NCBI GenBank assembly: GCA_005880615.1
Contig: VBID01000129.1
Span: 1-36,870, forward strand
Source: Chloroflexota bacterium
GTDB taxonomy: Bacteria > Chloroflexota > Dormibacteria > CF-121
Length of the DNA stretch: 36,870 bases
Direction of reading: 5' to 3'
Positions 15,973 to 23,858 of the stretch are shown piece after piece (positions within the stretch are counted from its first letter, which is position 1; each line of letters begins with the position of its first letter). The position numbers and the translations under genes were made by a program. A model generated the notes under the pieces. The model searched no databases and was not told where the DNA came from. It saw only the letters and a program-made list of their open reading frames with translations.

Positions 15973-17475
15973 GTCCAGCCGATCGGCCGGCGTGCCACGA
16001 AAGAACGGCGGGTTGAACAGCACCAGATCGAACTGGTTGCCGGCGACGGGCGCAAAGAGATCGCCGGAGCGGATCTCGACCCGGCCTTCCACGTCGTTGA
16101 GCAGGACGTTGAGGCGGGCGCAGCGAACGGCCTCGGGGTTGAGGTCGACGCCGACCACCCGATAGCCAAGCCGGGACGCGAAGATCGCCCCGATGCCCGA
16201 ACCCGTTCCGACGTCGAGGGCGCGCGGCTCGGCCGCGCCCGCTGGGTCGGGAGGGCGGACGCTGCGCGCCAGGAAGACGCCCGTCCGAAAGAGCACAGGG
16301 TTGAAGACCTCGGGGAGCACCACCAGGGGAACACCGTCCACGCGTTCGAGCACCAGCCGGCGATAGCGGCGGCCGAGCGTCTGATGGCGCAACCGCAGCC
16401 ACCAGCGCCACAACCCACCGCGAAGGCTGATGGGACCGCGGGCTGACCGATTCACTGCCGGGCCTTCGGGTTGGGATGCAGACTCGGGCGAGCCTGGTCC
16501 ACTGGCACAAGAGCCCAGGGGACGAGCGCCATCAGGACGGGCCGGAGGCCAGCCGCCGAGCCAAATTCCGAACTTGGCGGGTTCCCTCCGCTCCTTGAGT
16601 CCCGCAAGCCAGCGTCTGGCGGCCCAGCTGGGTCCGCCGCGCGACGGGATCCACCGGACCCCGACGCGGGCGTCACGGCCGGCGCGGGCCAGGCCGCTCT
16701 TGGTCAGGTAGCCCTCGCCCCATTGCACGACGCTCCGGTGCATCGCGCCGGCGTCGATCTGCTGCGCGGCGAGCATTCGATGGCCGCCCTGCTCCGTGGC
16801 GAAGACCGGAGAGTCCATCACCACCAGGGCCCCGCCCGCCACCAGCATCCCGCGCGCGTGGCGGAGCGTCCCTACGAAGTCCGGCGAGTAATGCAGCGAC
16901 GCGTTGAAGACGGCGAGATCAAACTGCCCAGGCGCCAGCGGCAGCTCGTCGAAGTCCGCCTGCACGCAGGTGAACCCGACCGGGTAGTGCCTTTGCGCGC
17001 CGAGTCCGTCCTCGACGTCGTCGAGCCAGTCGAGCGCCACGCAGCGGTGCCCCAGCGCGGTCAGCCGATGCGACAGCCAGCCGTTCCCGGCCCCGAGATC
17101 CAGAATCCGAAGCGGCCGCCGCCCCAACCGTAGCAGCACCCGGACCAGGTGGCGGAAGCTCTCGTGCCGGACTCGCCACCTGGCCGCCTGGGCGTCGTGC
17201 GGGTCGACCCTGGGAAGCGAGCGGTAGTAGGCCGACTCCCGATGCCGATAGCCGTCCTCTTCCCGCACCCGTCGGTAGTGGGCGAGGAATGGCTCGATCT
17301 CCTTAAGGCGCTCAGGCCGGAGGCAGCGATAGATGCCGTCGCGCAGCGGCACCGCGGTCTGGCACGCCCCGCAGCCGAGCGTTCCGGAGGAGAAGGTGGT
17401 CAGGGACGTCGCGCATCTCGGACAGACGAACTGGGGTGTCCAGGCGAGCTCAGCTGGAGTCCCGGGCTTAGCCAT
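15736..17475 (-). CDS. Zinc-ribbon double methyltransferase (fusion)
   Basis: A 579-residue protein with three parts. A zinc ribbon comes first: C18-x2-C21 and C35-x2-C38, the Trm112-like ribbon often put before methyltransferases. A class I SAM methyltransferase follows (about 105-260), with motif I ILDLGAGNGW at 124-133. After a low-complexity Pro/Gly/Ser linker (about 305-350) there is a second SAM domain (about 360-570) with motif I LDVGTGSGIGA and the catalytic-type NPPF motif at 488-491, as in HemK/PrmC and RsmC-like amide or amine methylases. No stop separates the parts. It is the last gene of minus-strand block B and overlaps the preceding gene by 8 bases. Confidence 0.8.
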   Translation of the reverse strand: MAKPGTPAELAWTPQFVCPRCATSLTTFSSGTLGCGACQTAVPLRDGIYRCLRPERLKEIEPFLAHYRRVREEDGYRHRESAYYRSLPRVDPHDAQAARWRVRHESFRHLVRVLLRLGRRPLRILDLGAGNGWLSHRLTALGHRCVALDWLDDVEDGLGAQRHYPVGFTCVQADFDELPLAPGQFDLAVFNASLHYSPDFVGTLRHARGMLVAGGALVVMDSPVFATEQGGHRMLAAQQIDAGAMHRSVVQWGEGYLTKSGLARAGRDARVGVRWIPSRGGPSWAARRWLAGLKERREPAKFGIWLGGWPPARPDGARPLGSCASGPGSPESASQPEGPAVNRSARGPISLRGGLWRWWLRLRHQTLGRRYRRLVLERVDGVPLVVLPEVFNPVLFRTGVFLARSVRPPDPAGAAEPRALDVGTGSGIGAIFASRLGYRVVGVDLNPEAVRCARLNVLLNDVEGRVEIRSGDLFAPVAGNQFDLVLFNPPFFRGTPADRLDLAWRATDVIERFAGGLGGALSPSGEALIVLSTDGESRAMLAALDAAAFAVRPVARRDFGNEILTVYSARRRTPGASSA

Positions 17476-18280
17476 CGCGCTGCATCACGATCAGAAAGTG
17501 ATCGCCCCACTGGCGTACGGCGGGCCACCCGGCCAGCCGGTCCTCCAGAGTCTCAAGCGCCGCCAGCGCGCGTGGGTGGCGTTGCGCGAAGGCGAACAGA
17601 TAGGGCGGAGGGACGAAGAGCCCGAGGGCCCGGAGCGACCGGAGCCGGAAGCCCGCCGGCTCAAACGCCGACCGGAACTCGGCGGGTGTGTAGTACCGGG
17701 TCCAGACCGTGTGACCAGCCAGTGGCACCGCCACAGTCCGCTTCGACCACCGCACCCTCGCCCGCGCCCACTGTCCCCTCCGCAGGCAGACCGCGAGTTC
17801 CCAGGGGCAGACCCGGCCGATGACCGACGCGATCAGGGCTCCGCCCGGCCGCAGCCGGCCGGCGATGGCCCGGGCGGTCAACGCGAGATCGGGCACGCAG
17901 TTCAGCGCGCCCAGGTCCGAATATGCCCCGTCGAGCGCGTGCTCGGGCAGCCGCTCGAGCTCATGGATGCCCAGGTGATGGACCGTGACCCCCCGATCGA
18001 CACCACCCCGGGTGACTTGCTCGCGCGCGCGCCCCACCATCGCCGGCGACCAGTCGATGGCGATGACGCGATACCCCCGCTGCCCCAGCCACACCGCATC
18101 AATTCCGGTGCCACACCCGAGATCGAGCAGCGCCGCCCCGGGGGGAACAGCGCGGAGCACCGCCTTCAGGGTCCGCAGGCGTAGTCCCTGCACCAGCGCA
18201 TTGTTGCCGAGGGGACCGTCGTACTCGGCGGCAACCGCATCGAACGCTTGCTGGGTATCGGCGAGCTGTTGGGTGTTCAT
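17468..18280 (-). CDS. Class I SAM-dependent methyltransferase
   Basis: A 270-residue methyltransferase. Motif I is LLDLGCGTGIDAVWLGQRG, followed by the acidic strand end AIDWSPAM. A motif II-like NCVPDLAL and motif III-like LRPGGALIASV follow. The C-terminal third (RYYTPAEF, PPPYLFAFAQRHPRALAALETLEDRL, QWGDHFLIVMQ) matches the protein at 21997 closely, making them paralogues. It probably methylates a sugar hydroxyl or carboxyl in the glycan made by this cluster. The start ATG 18280 overlaps the flippase stop (ATGA), so it belongs to minus-strand block B. Confidence 0.87.
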   Translation of the reverse strand: MNTQQLADTQQAFDAVAAEYDGPLGNNALVQGLRLRTLKAVLRAVPPGAALLDLGCGTGIDAVWLGQRGYRVIAIDWSPAMVGRAREQVTRGGVDRGVTVHHLGIHELERLPEHALDGAYSDLGALNCVPDLALTARAIAGRLRPGGALIASVIGRVCPWELAVCLRRGQWARARVRWSKRTVAVPLAGHTVWTRYYTPAEFRSAFEPAGFRLRSLRALGLFVPPPYLFAFAQRHPRALAALETLEDRLAGWPAVRQWGDHFLIVMQRDG

Positions 18281-19530
18281 CGCAGCGCTCGGGTCACGAA
18301 GGCGGTGGTCAACCCGGCTCCGAGCAGCCGGGTGGCGAGCACCGCCAGGGCGGCGCCCAGCGCGCCCAAGAGCGGGATCAGCCAAAGTCCTACCGCGCTC
18401 ATAAACAGGAGTTGGAGCACGTCGCCGGCGGCGATCCACCGGACTCGTTGGAGCGGGTAGAGGACGAAGGCGGTGGGCTGCGCATTCAGTCCAACCACGA
18501 AACCGACCAGCAGAATGGCGAAGGGGAGCGCCCCACCGGCATAGGGCGCGCCATACAGGGTGCGGAGCAACGGACCGGCGATGGGCACGACGAGGAGCAA
18601 GGCGATCGACGCCAGACCCGTGACCTGCAGACTGCGACGGACGTAGGCGCGGAGGTCTTCCCGGGAACGGTACCGGCAGGCCTCGGGGAAGGCGGACGTC
18701 AGAATGGCATTCTGGACGACCTCGAATTTCGCCAGGAGCGCGAGGGCCGCTCCATACACGCCGACCTCGGCGGCCGGACGGAAGTGTCCGAGCAGCACGA
18801 CGTCCAGGCTCAAGAAGATGGTGGAGGCGGTGGCCGCCACGGCGATCCAGCGGCTGAACCGCCAGAGCCGGCCGAACTGCGCGCCGAGGGACGCCAGGGG
18901 GCGCGGGCGCAATGCCGGGGGAAGCAGGCGCTGGCCAAAGGCGAGCACCACCAGCGGAAGCGCGACCTCGAGCCCGATCAGCGGCCAGAGGGCGAGGCGC
19001 CCGGTCAGAAACAGCAGGCCGATAGCGCCGGCGCGGAGCAGGCCCTGCAGCATGCTGATCACGCTCAGGGCCCCAAAGGTCTGGCGAGCTTCGAGCAGGG
19101 TCTGCACGTAGTTGAGGAGCCCGCCGGTGAGCAGGGCGAGGGCGGCGAAGCGCACCAGGTCGGGCTGGACCGCGCCGGCGTACCAGCCGTTGACGATCCA
19201 CCCCGCCAGACCCGCCAGCAGCGTCGCGGCCAGCGTGCCGAACAGCAGCTTGGCCATCAGGAATGACCGCGCCACAGACTCGGCCTCGGCCGGCGAGGCG
19301 GCGCCGGCGATCTCGTTCACAGCGGCATCCCTGAACCCGAACTCGGCCACGAAGGAAAAGACGCTCACCAGGCCGACGACGATGGCGAGCCGGCCCGCGT
19401 TGGTGGGCGCCAGGGCACGGTAGGTGAGCACGGAGGCCACCAGGCCGACGCCCAGCCTGACCACGTTTCCAGTCGTGAGCAGGGCGATGTTTCGAAACGG
19501 CCGGCGGAGCGCGACGAGCTCAGCGCGCAA
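18277..19530 (-). CDS. Polysaccharide flippase (Wzx/MATE-like, MVF superfamily)
   Basis: A 417-residue integral membrane protein with about 12-14 hydrophobic helices spread along its length. The N-terminal pattern is typical of polysaccharide exporters: NIALLTTGNVVRLGVGLVASVLTYRAL, then EFGFRDAAVNEIAG. It would turn lipid-linked oligosaccharide across the inner membrane. A longer frame (to 19716) is antisense-like and lies inside the GT2 gene, so the start is placed at TTG 19530, overlapping the GT2 stop by 11 bases. No ATG is available near the homologous start. It is the only flippase-like gene in the window. Confidence 0.87.
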   Translation of the reverse strand: MRAELVALRRPFRNIALLTTGNVVRLGVGLVASVLTYRALAPTNAGRLAIVVGLVSVFSFVAEFGFRDAAVNEIAGAASPAEAESVARSFLMAKLLFGTLAATLLAGLAGWIVNGWYAGAVQPDLVRFAALALLTGGLLNYVQTLLEARQTFGALSVISMLQGLLRAGAIGLLFLTGRLALWPLIGLEVALPLVVLAFGQRLLPPALRPRPLASLGAQFGRLWRFSRWIAVAATASTIFLSLDVVLLGHFRPAAEVGVYGAALALLAKFEVVQNAILTSAFPEACRYRSREDLRAYVRRSLQVTGLASIALLLVVPIAGPLLRTLYGAPYAGGALPFAILLVGFVVGLNAQPTAFVLYPLQRVRWIAAGDVLQLLFMSAVGLWLIPLLGALGAALAVLATRLLGAGLTTAFVTRALR

Positions 19531-20332
19531 GGGCGACCGTGGCCAGGTCCCGCACGGTTCGACCGATGGCGCGGGCGTGCCAGTGATAGCGTGCCGACGC
19601 GACCAGGCTCCGGCGGTAGGATCGGCGCGCCAGCCGAATCGACGCGGGACGGTGCCGCCGGCACCAGGCCAGGGCCTTGCCGGTGACCCGGATGTTCGCC
19701 CGATACATGGCGCCACCCGGCGCGCGACTGAGGCTGTCCGGCGGCGCGCCGATCCTGATCAATGCCCGAGGCACGTACACGCCGGGGAAACGAGCGGCCA
19801 TCCGCAGCCAGTAGTCCCAGTCCTCGGCAGGCGCGCACAGCGGATCGAACTCGCCCACGATGTCCATGACCGACCGCCGCACCAGGACGCAGCCGACCAC
19901 CATGAAATTCCACTCGAGCAGCGGATCGAAGACGTCGCCGACGTGCGGCACCCGCGGCGTGGGCGCCGGTGCGGACTCGTAGCCGGCGTACGCGAAACCG
20001 GCCTCCGGATGGTCACGCAGCGCCGCGGCCAACTCCGCCAGGGCGGTGGGATGCCACACATCATCGGAGTCGAGGACCGCGATCAGTTCCCCACGCGCTC
20101 GTGCGAGGCCGGCATTGCGGGGTGCCGCCGGGGTGCCCGAGTGCGGGATGCTGACCGCCGACACCGGCTGGGTGAGCAGGAACTCGGCCGTGCCGTCCGT
20201 GGAACCATCGTCCACCACGATCACTTCGCCGTCAGCGATGGTCTGAGCGAAGACGCTGGCCAGCGTCCTGGCGAGCAGCGCCCGCCGTTGATACGTGGTC
20301 AGTACAACTGAGATCACCGACTTACCCCTCAT
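19520..20332 (-). CDS. GT2-family glycosyltransferase
   Basis: A 270-residue GT-A glycosyltransferase. The opening strand is ISVVLTTYQRRALLARTLASV, followed by VIVVDDGSTDGT, PRNAGLARARGELIAVLDSDD (the metal/donor-binding DXD equivalent) and the acceptor-side APAEDWDYWLRMA, where ED is the usual catalytic base region. Cytosolic or membrane-associated, it adds one sugar to the lipid-linked glycan. ATG 20332 is chosen because homology begins five residues later; the frame reaches 20461 but passes through repeat-like intergenic DNA. First gene of minus-strand block B, divergent from block C. Confidence 0.9.
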   Translation of the reverse strand: MRGKSVISVVLTTYQRRALLARTLASVFAQTIADGEVIVVDDGSTDGTAEFLLTQPVSAVSIPHSGTPAAPRNAGLARARGELIAVLDSDDVWHPTALAELAAALRDHPEAGFAYAGYESAPAPTPRVPHVGDVFDPLLEWNFMVVGCVLVRRSVMDIVGEFDPLCAPAEDWDYWLRMAARFPGVYVPRALIRIGAPPDSLSRAPGGAMYRANIRVTGKALAWCRRHRPASIRLARRSYRRSLVASARYHWHARAIGRTVRDLATVALAR

Positions 20333-20404
20333 AAAGTACGACTCGAGGTTTCCGATGAGATTAGTTGGCCCTCCTTGGAGGGGCCGGGGCCGTAGCTTCC
20401 TCCG

Positions 20405-20440
20405 CTCTCCCCCTCGCGGAGGGAGGGCAGGGTGGGGGTG
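20405..20440 (-). repeat. Dispersed GC-rich hairpin repeat (copy B)
   Basis: Read on the minus strand this is CACCCCCACCCTGCCC, then TCCCTCC GCG AGGGGGAGAG. That is the same layout as copies at 31954-31987 and 32825-32860: a C-rich leader and then a CCCTCCC/GGGAGGG hairpin. A second small inverted repeat (GGCCCTCC / GGAGGGGCC, 20367-20385) lies beside it. It occupies the divergent gap between blocks B and C of the glycan cluster. Confidence 0.5.
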
Positions 20441-20507
20441 CCGCCGCAGCCCGGGACGCATGTAACGCAGCCGCGTACCCCCTCAGCGTGGGGACAAAGG
20501 AGCGCGG

Positions 20508-21986
20508 TTGAGGCTCGTCCTGTACAACCCGCAGAGCAACGCCTCCCGAAAGCGCATCCTCCCGCTCTCGCTCCTGGCCCTCGGCGCGCTGCTGGAAGGC
20601 CGCCATCAGTACGTGATCGTCGACGGGAACGTCGACCCGGACCCGCTGGCGACGCTGGACGGCCTGGTCCGGGACTGGGATGCGCGCGTGCTCGCCATGA
20701 CCGTCATGCCCGGTCCGCAGCTGAGCCACGCCGTACCCCTCGCCCGAGAGCTCAAGCGGCGGCATCCCACGCTGCTCATGATCTGGGGCGGCTACTTCCC
20801 GACGCAGCACTACGACGTCTGCCTGCGGGCGCCGTATGTCGACTACGTGGTGCGCGGCCACGGTGAAGCCAGTTTCGTCCAACTGCTGGACCTGCTGGAC
20901 CGCGGCGGCACCCCCGCGGACGTGCCCGGGCTCGCATATCGTGCCAACGGCCATGGCGTCACAACGAATCCGATGCCGCCCATCCCGCATCCCGATGAGC
21001 TCCCAGACTTTCCGTACCATCTCGTCCCGGTGGCGTCCTACGCGAGGGACAGCTTCCTGGGCAAGCGGACGCTCCCCCACCACTCGAGCTATGGCTGTCC
21101 CTTCTTCTGCAACTTCTGCGCGGTGGTCAACATGGTCGGCGGCCGCTGGCTCCCGCAGAGTGCCGAGCGGACCGCCCGCGTCACCCGCTATCTGCGCGAC
21201 CGCCATGGGGCCGATGCCGTCGAGTTCTACGACAACAACTTCTTTGTGCACGAGGCACGCACCCTTGAGTTTGCAGAGCGGATCCGTGATCTCGGAATCG
21301 GCTGGTGGGGCGAGTCGCGCATCGACACCCTGCTGCGCTACCGCCCAAGGTCATGGCAGGCGATGGCCGAGTCCGGACTAAAGATGGTCTTCATGGGCGC
21401 AGAGTCTGGGTCGGACGAGACCCTGAAGCGAATGAACAAGGGAGGCACGGCGGCCGCAGAAAAGACTCTGGAGATGGCGGGGCTGATGCGCTCCTATGGG
21501 ATCGTGCCCGAGTTCTCATTCATCCTCGGTAACCCACCGGATCCAGATGAAGACACCAACCGGACGATGGAATTCATCCGCAAGGTCAAGAGGGCAAACC
21601 CGCGTGCCGAGATCGTCATGTACGTGTACACGCCGGTGCCGCTGTCTGGGGACCTGTACGACACGGCGGTGGCCGAGGGCTTTCGGTTCCCACAGACGCT
21701 CGACGAGTGGGTTTCGGCCGATTGGTCGGAATTCGCGCAGCGGCGAGGCGCCCAGCTCCCCTGGCTGCGCAATGCGCTGCGCACCCGCGTGCGCCAATTC
21801 GAACGGGTCCTGAACGCGTACTACCCGACCGTCACCAACGACAGGGTGCTACGGGGCCCGGTCTGCTGGATCCTGCGCACCTTCAGTTCCTGGCGCTACC
21901 ACCTGCGCCTGTACGACCTTCCGTTCGAGCTGCGGATCCTGGAGAAGCTGATCGGCTACCAGCGCCCGGAGACCCGCGGGGCGTAG
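20508..21986 (+). CDS. Cobalamin-binding-type radical SAM enzyme
   Basis: A 492-residue class B radical SAM protein. The B12-binding-like N-terminus (about residues 1-150) begins MRLVLYNPQSNASRKRILPL and holds MIWGGYFPTQHYDVCL and VVRGHGEASFVQLLDLL. The radical SAM barrel carries the cluster motif C197-x3-C201-x2-C204 (GCPFFCNFC), EFYDNNFF, and VFMGAESGSDETLKRMNKGG. The C-terminal 120 residues are aromatic and helical. Members methylate carbon or phosphorus centres or remodel rings; the substrate is unknown. The start is TTG 20508 with AAGGAG six bases upstream. First gene of the nine-gene plus-strand block C, followed 10 bases later by a methyltransferase. Confidence 0.87.
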   Translation: MRLVLYNPQSNASRKRILPLSLLALGALLEGRHQYVIVDGNVDPDPLATLDGLVRDWDARVLAMTVMPGPQLSHAVPLARELKRRHPTLLMIWGGYFPTQHYDVCLRAPYVDYVVRGHGEASFVQLLDLLDRGGTPADVPGLAYRANGHGVTTNPMPPIPHPDELPDFPYHLVPVASYARDSFLGKRTLPHHSSYGCPFFCNFCAVVNMVGGRWLPQSAERTARVTRYLRDRHGADAVEFYDNNFFVHEARTLEFAERIRDLGIGWWGESRIDTLLRYRPRSWQAMAESGLKMVFMGAESGSDETLKRMNKGGTAAAEKTLEMAGLMRSYGIVPEFSFILGNPPDPDEDTNRTMEFIRKVKRANPRAEIVMYVYTPVPLSGDLYDTAVAEGFRFPQTLDEWVSADWSEFAQRRGAQLPWLRNALRTRVRQFERVLNAYYPTVTNDRVLRGPVCWILRTFSSWRYHLRLYDLPFELRILEKLIGYQRPETRGA

Positions 21987-21996
21987 GCGGCCGCGG

Positions 21997-22764
21997 ATGG
22001 TCGAGGCGTACGATCGCGCAGCCGCCGATTATGACAGCCAGGTGCAGGGCGACGCGTGGATGCGCTCGGCGCTGTGGGAGCGGTACGCTCGGCTGTTCGG
22101 GCCGGGTCACAGCATCCTCGACGTCGGATCAGGGACCGGGATCGATGCCCTCTTCCTCGCGCGGAACGGGGTCCGCGTGCTGGGCGTGGACGTGTCTCCC
22201 TCCATGATCTCCGAGGCCCGAGCCAAGCTGATGAACGCTCGGCTGGAGGATCTCGTCGAGTTCCGGGTGATGGACGTTGCTCAACTTGGAGGTCTGCGCG
22301 GGTCGGGCTTTGACGGGATCATCTCCGCCTTTGCGAGTCTCAGTACGGTCGCCGATCTCGACGGGTTTGCGATCGACGCTGCCCGCCTATTGAAGCCCCA
22401 GGGGACCTTGCTGATACACCTGTTGAATCGCTGGAGCATCTGGGAATGGCTCGGGCTCGTTCGCAAGGGTCGATTTCTGGCAACCCGCCACCTCGGGCTT
22501 CACCTCGACCGGAATTTCGTGATCGGTGGCCGCAGCGTTCGGCACTACCTGTACCACGCCCACGAGGCGTACGGGCGCTTCTTCGCTGAGCGCTTCCGGC
22601 TCCGCCGGGCCTACGGACTCGGCATCCTGCGCCCGCCGCATACCTTTCGATGGATCCCGCCGGCCGTCGTTACCGCCCTTGATCGTTTGGAACGTCCACT
22701 GCGGGCTCGGCGTCCATTCGTAGATTGGGGCCGATTCTTCGTGCTGGAGCTGGAAAAGCGATGA
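21997..22764 (+). CDS. Class I SAM-dependent methyltransferase
   Basis: A 255-residue methyltransferase with motif I ILDVGSGTGIDALFLARNG, motif I acidic end GVDVSPSM, and LLKPQGTLLIHLLNRW near residues 128-143. Its second half (RHYLYHAHEAYGRFF, RPPHTFRWIPPAVV, VDWGRFFVLELEK) lines up with the protein at 17468-18280, so the two are paralogues. It sits between two radical SAM genes; its stop overlaps the next ATG by four bases (ATGA). It may modify the same intermediate as those enzymes, or a different position of the glycan from its paralogue. Confidence 0.88.
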   Translation: MVEAYDRAAADYDSQVQGDAWMRSALWERYARLFGPGHSILDVGSGTGIDALFLARNGVRVLGVDVSPSMISEARAKLMNARLEDLVEFRVMDVAQLGGLRGSGFDGIISAFASLSTVADLDGFAIDAARLLKPQGTLLIHLLNRWSIWEWLGLVRKGRFLATRHLGLHLDRNFVIGGRSVRHYLYHAHEAYGRFFAERFRLRRAYGLGILRPPHTFRWIPPAVVTALDRLERPLRARRPFVDWGRFFVLELEKR

Positions 22765-23858
22765 TCCCGGCCAGCTGGAAGCAGCCCCGCCCCCGGTTCG
22801 CGCACCGAGGCCAGCGGCTGCTGGGGCCGGTCCAGCTCGCCAAGCGCCAGCTCACCCTGGCGACGCACCGGATCTACGCGCTGCCCGTGGTGGTCCTGAT
22901 GCCGCACAGCGCCTGCAACTGTCGGTGTGTCATGTGCGACATCTGGTTGGCGAACCGGAACAAGCGCGAGCTGTCGCGCGACGACCTCGCTCCACACCTC
23001 TCCTCGCTTCGCCGGCTGGGCGCAAAGCATGTCGTGCTCTCCGGTGGCGAGGCCCTCATGCACTCGAGCCTCTGGACGCTTTGCGACCTGCTGCGGGAGG
23101 CCGGCGTCGCCCGGATCACGCTGCTTTCCACAGGGCTGCTTCTTGAGCGCCGCGCGGTGGAGGTGGTGCGACGGTGCGATGAGGTAACGGTCTCGTTGGA
23201 CGGCAGCCGACCTGTGCACGATCGTATCCGCAACATCCCCAACGCGTACGACCGTCTTGCTGCTGGTGTGCTTGCGCTCCGGGCCCTGGCTCCGGATTTT
23301 CGGGTCACCGCCCGGTCAGTCATCCAGCAACAGAACTACCTCGACCTGCCAAACATCGTCGAGGCGGCGAAGGCGCTCGGTCTGGACCAGATCTCCTTCC
23401 TCGCGGTCGACGTCTCCAGTACGGCGTTCAACCGGCCACAGGGCTGGGCTCCGGAACGGGTCGCGCAGGTGGCGCTCGCGCCGGACGACGTGGCGCGCTT
23501 CGCGCAGATCGTTGACGAGACGATCACCCGCTACCCAGAGGAATTCGCGAGCGGCTTTGTAGCGGAAAGCCCCGCCAGGCTCCGCCGCCTCCCGCGCTAC
23601 TTCGCCGCTCTCAACGGCGAGGGGGAGTTTCCCCAGAACACCTGCAACGCCCCCTGGGTCTCGACGGTGATCGAGGCAGACGGCACGGTGCGTCCCTGCT
23701 TTTTCCACCGTAGCCTCGGCAACATCCGTGACCGACCGTTGGACGAGATCCTGAACGGGCCCGACGCCATCGCGTTCCGTCGCCGGCTCGACGTCCGGCG
23801 CGACCCGATCTGCCAGAAATGTGTGTGCACCCTCTACCTGGGGCCGAGAGCAGGGTGA
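22761..23858 (+). CDS. Radical SAM enzyme with SPASM-like C-terminus
   Basis: A 365-residue radical SAM protein without a cobalamin domain. The cluster motif is C52-x3-C56-x2-C59, with an extra cysteine C54 inside it (CNCRCVMC). VVLSGGEALMHSSLW is the GGE SAM-binding motif, and VTVSLDGSRPVHDRIRN follows. The C-terminus has auxiliary-cluster cysteines in a SPASM/twitch order: NTCNAPW, DGTVRPCFFH, GNIRDRPLDEIL, then CQKCVC. Such proteins often modify peptides or sugars (dehydrogenation, epimerisation, crosslinks). No precursor peptide gene is obvious nearby, so a sugar or lipid substrate is more likely. It overlaps both neighbours by four bases. Confidence 0.87.
   Translation: MIPASWKQPRPRFAHRGQRLLGPVQLAKRQLTLATHRIYALPVVVLMPHSACNCRCVMCDIWLANRNKRELSRDDLAPHLSSLRRLGAKHVVLSGGEALMHSSLWTLCDLLREAGVARITLLSTGLLLERRAVEVVRRCDEVTVSLDGSRPVHDRIRNIPNAYDRLAAGVLALRALAPDFRVTARSVIQQQNYLDLPNIVEAAKALGLDQISFLAVDVSSTAFNRPQGWAPERVAQVALAPDDVARFAQIVDETITRYPEEFASGFVAESPARLRRLPRYFAALNGEGEFPQNTCNAPWVSTVIEADGTVRPCFFHRSLGNIRDRPLDEILNGPDAIAFRRRLDVRRDPICQKCVCTLYLGPRAG

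Noticed and set aside
18281-19266. Plus-strand frame antisense to the flippase
   Set aside because: Very charged Gln/Glu/Arg composition typical of the reverse strand of membrane helices; no ribosome site.
20333-20461. N-terminal extension of the GT2 protein to 20461
   Set aside because: The extra 43 residues read through the intergenic hairpin repeat and are Pro/Arg/Gly-rich; the GT-A fold starts just after ATG 20332.
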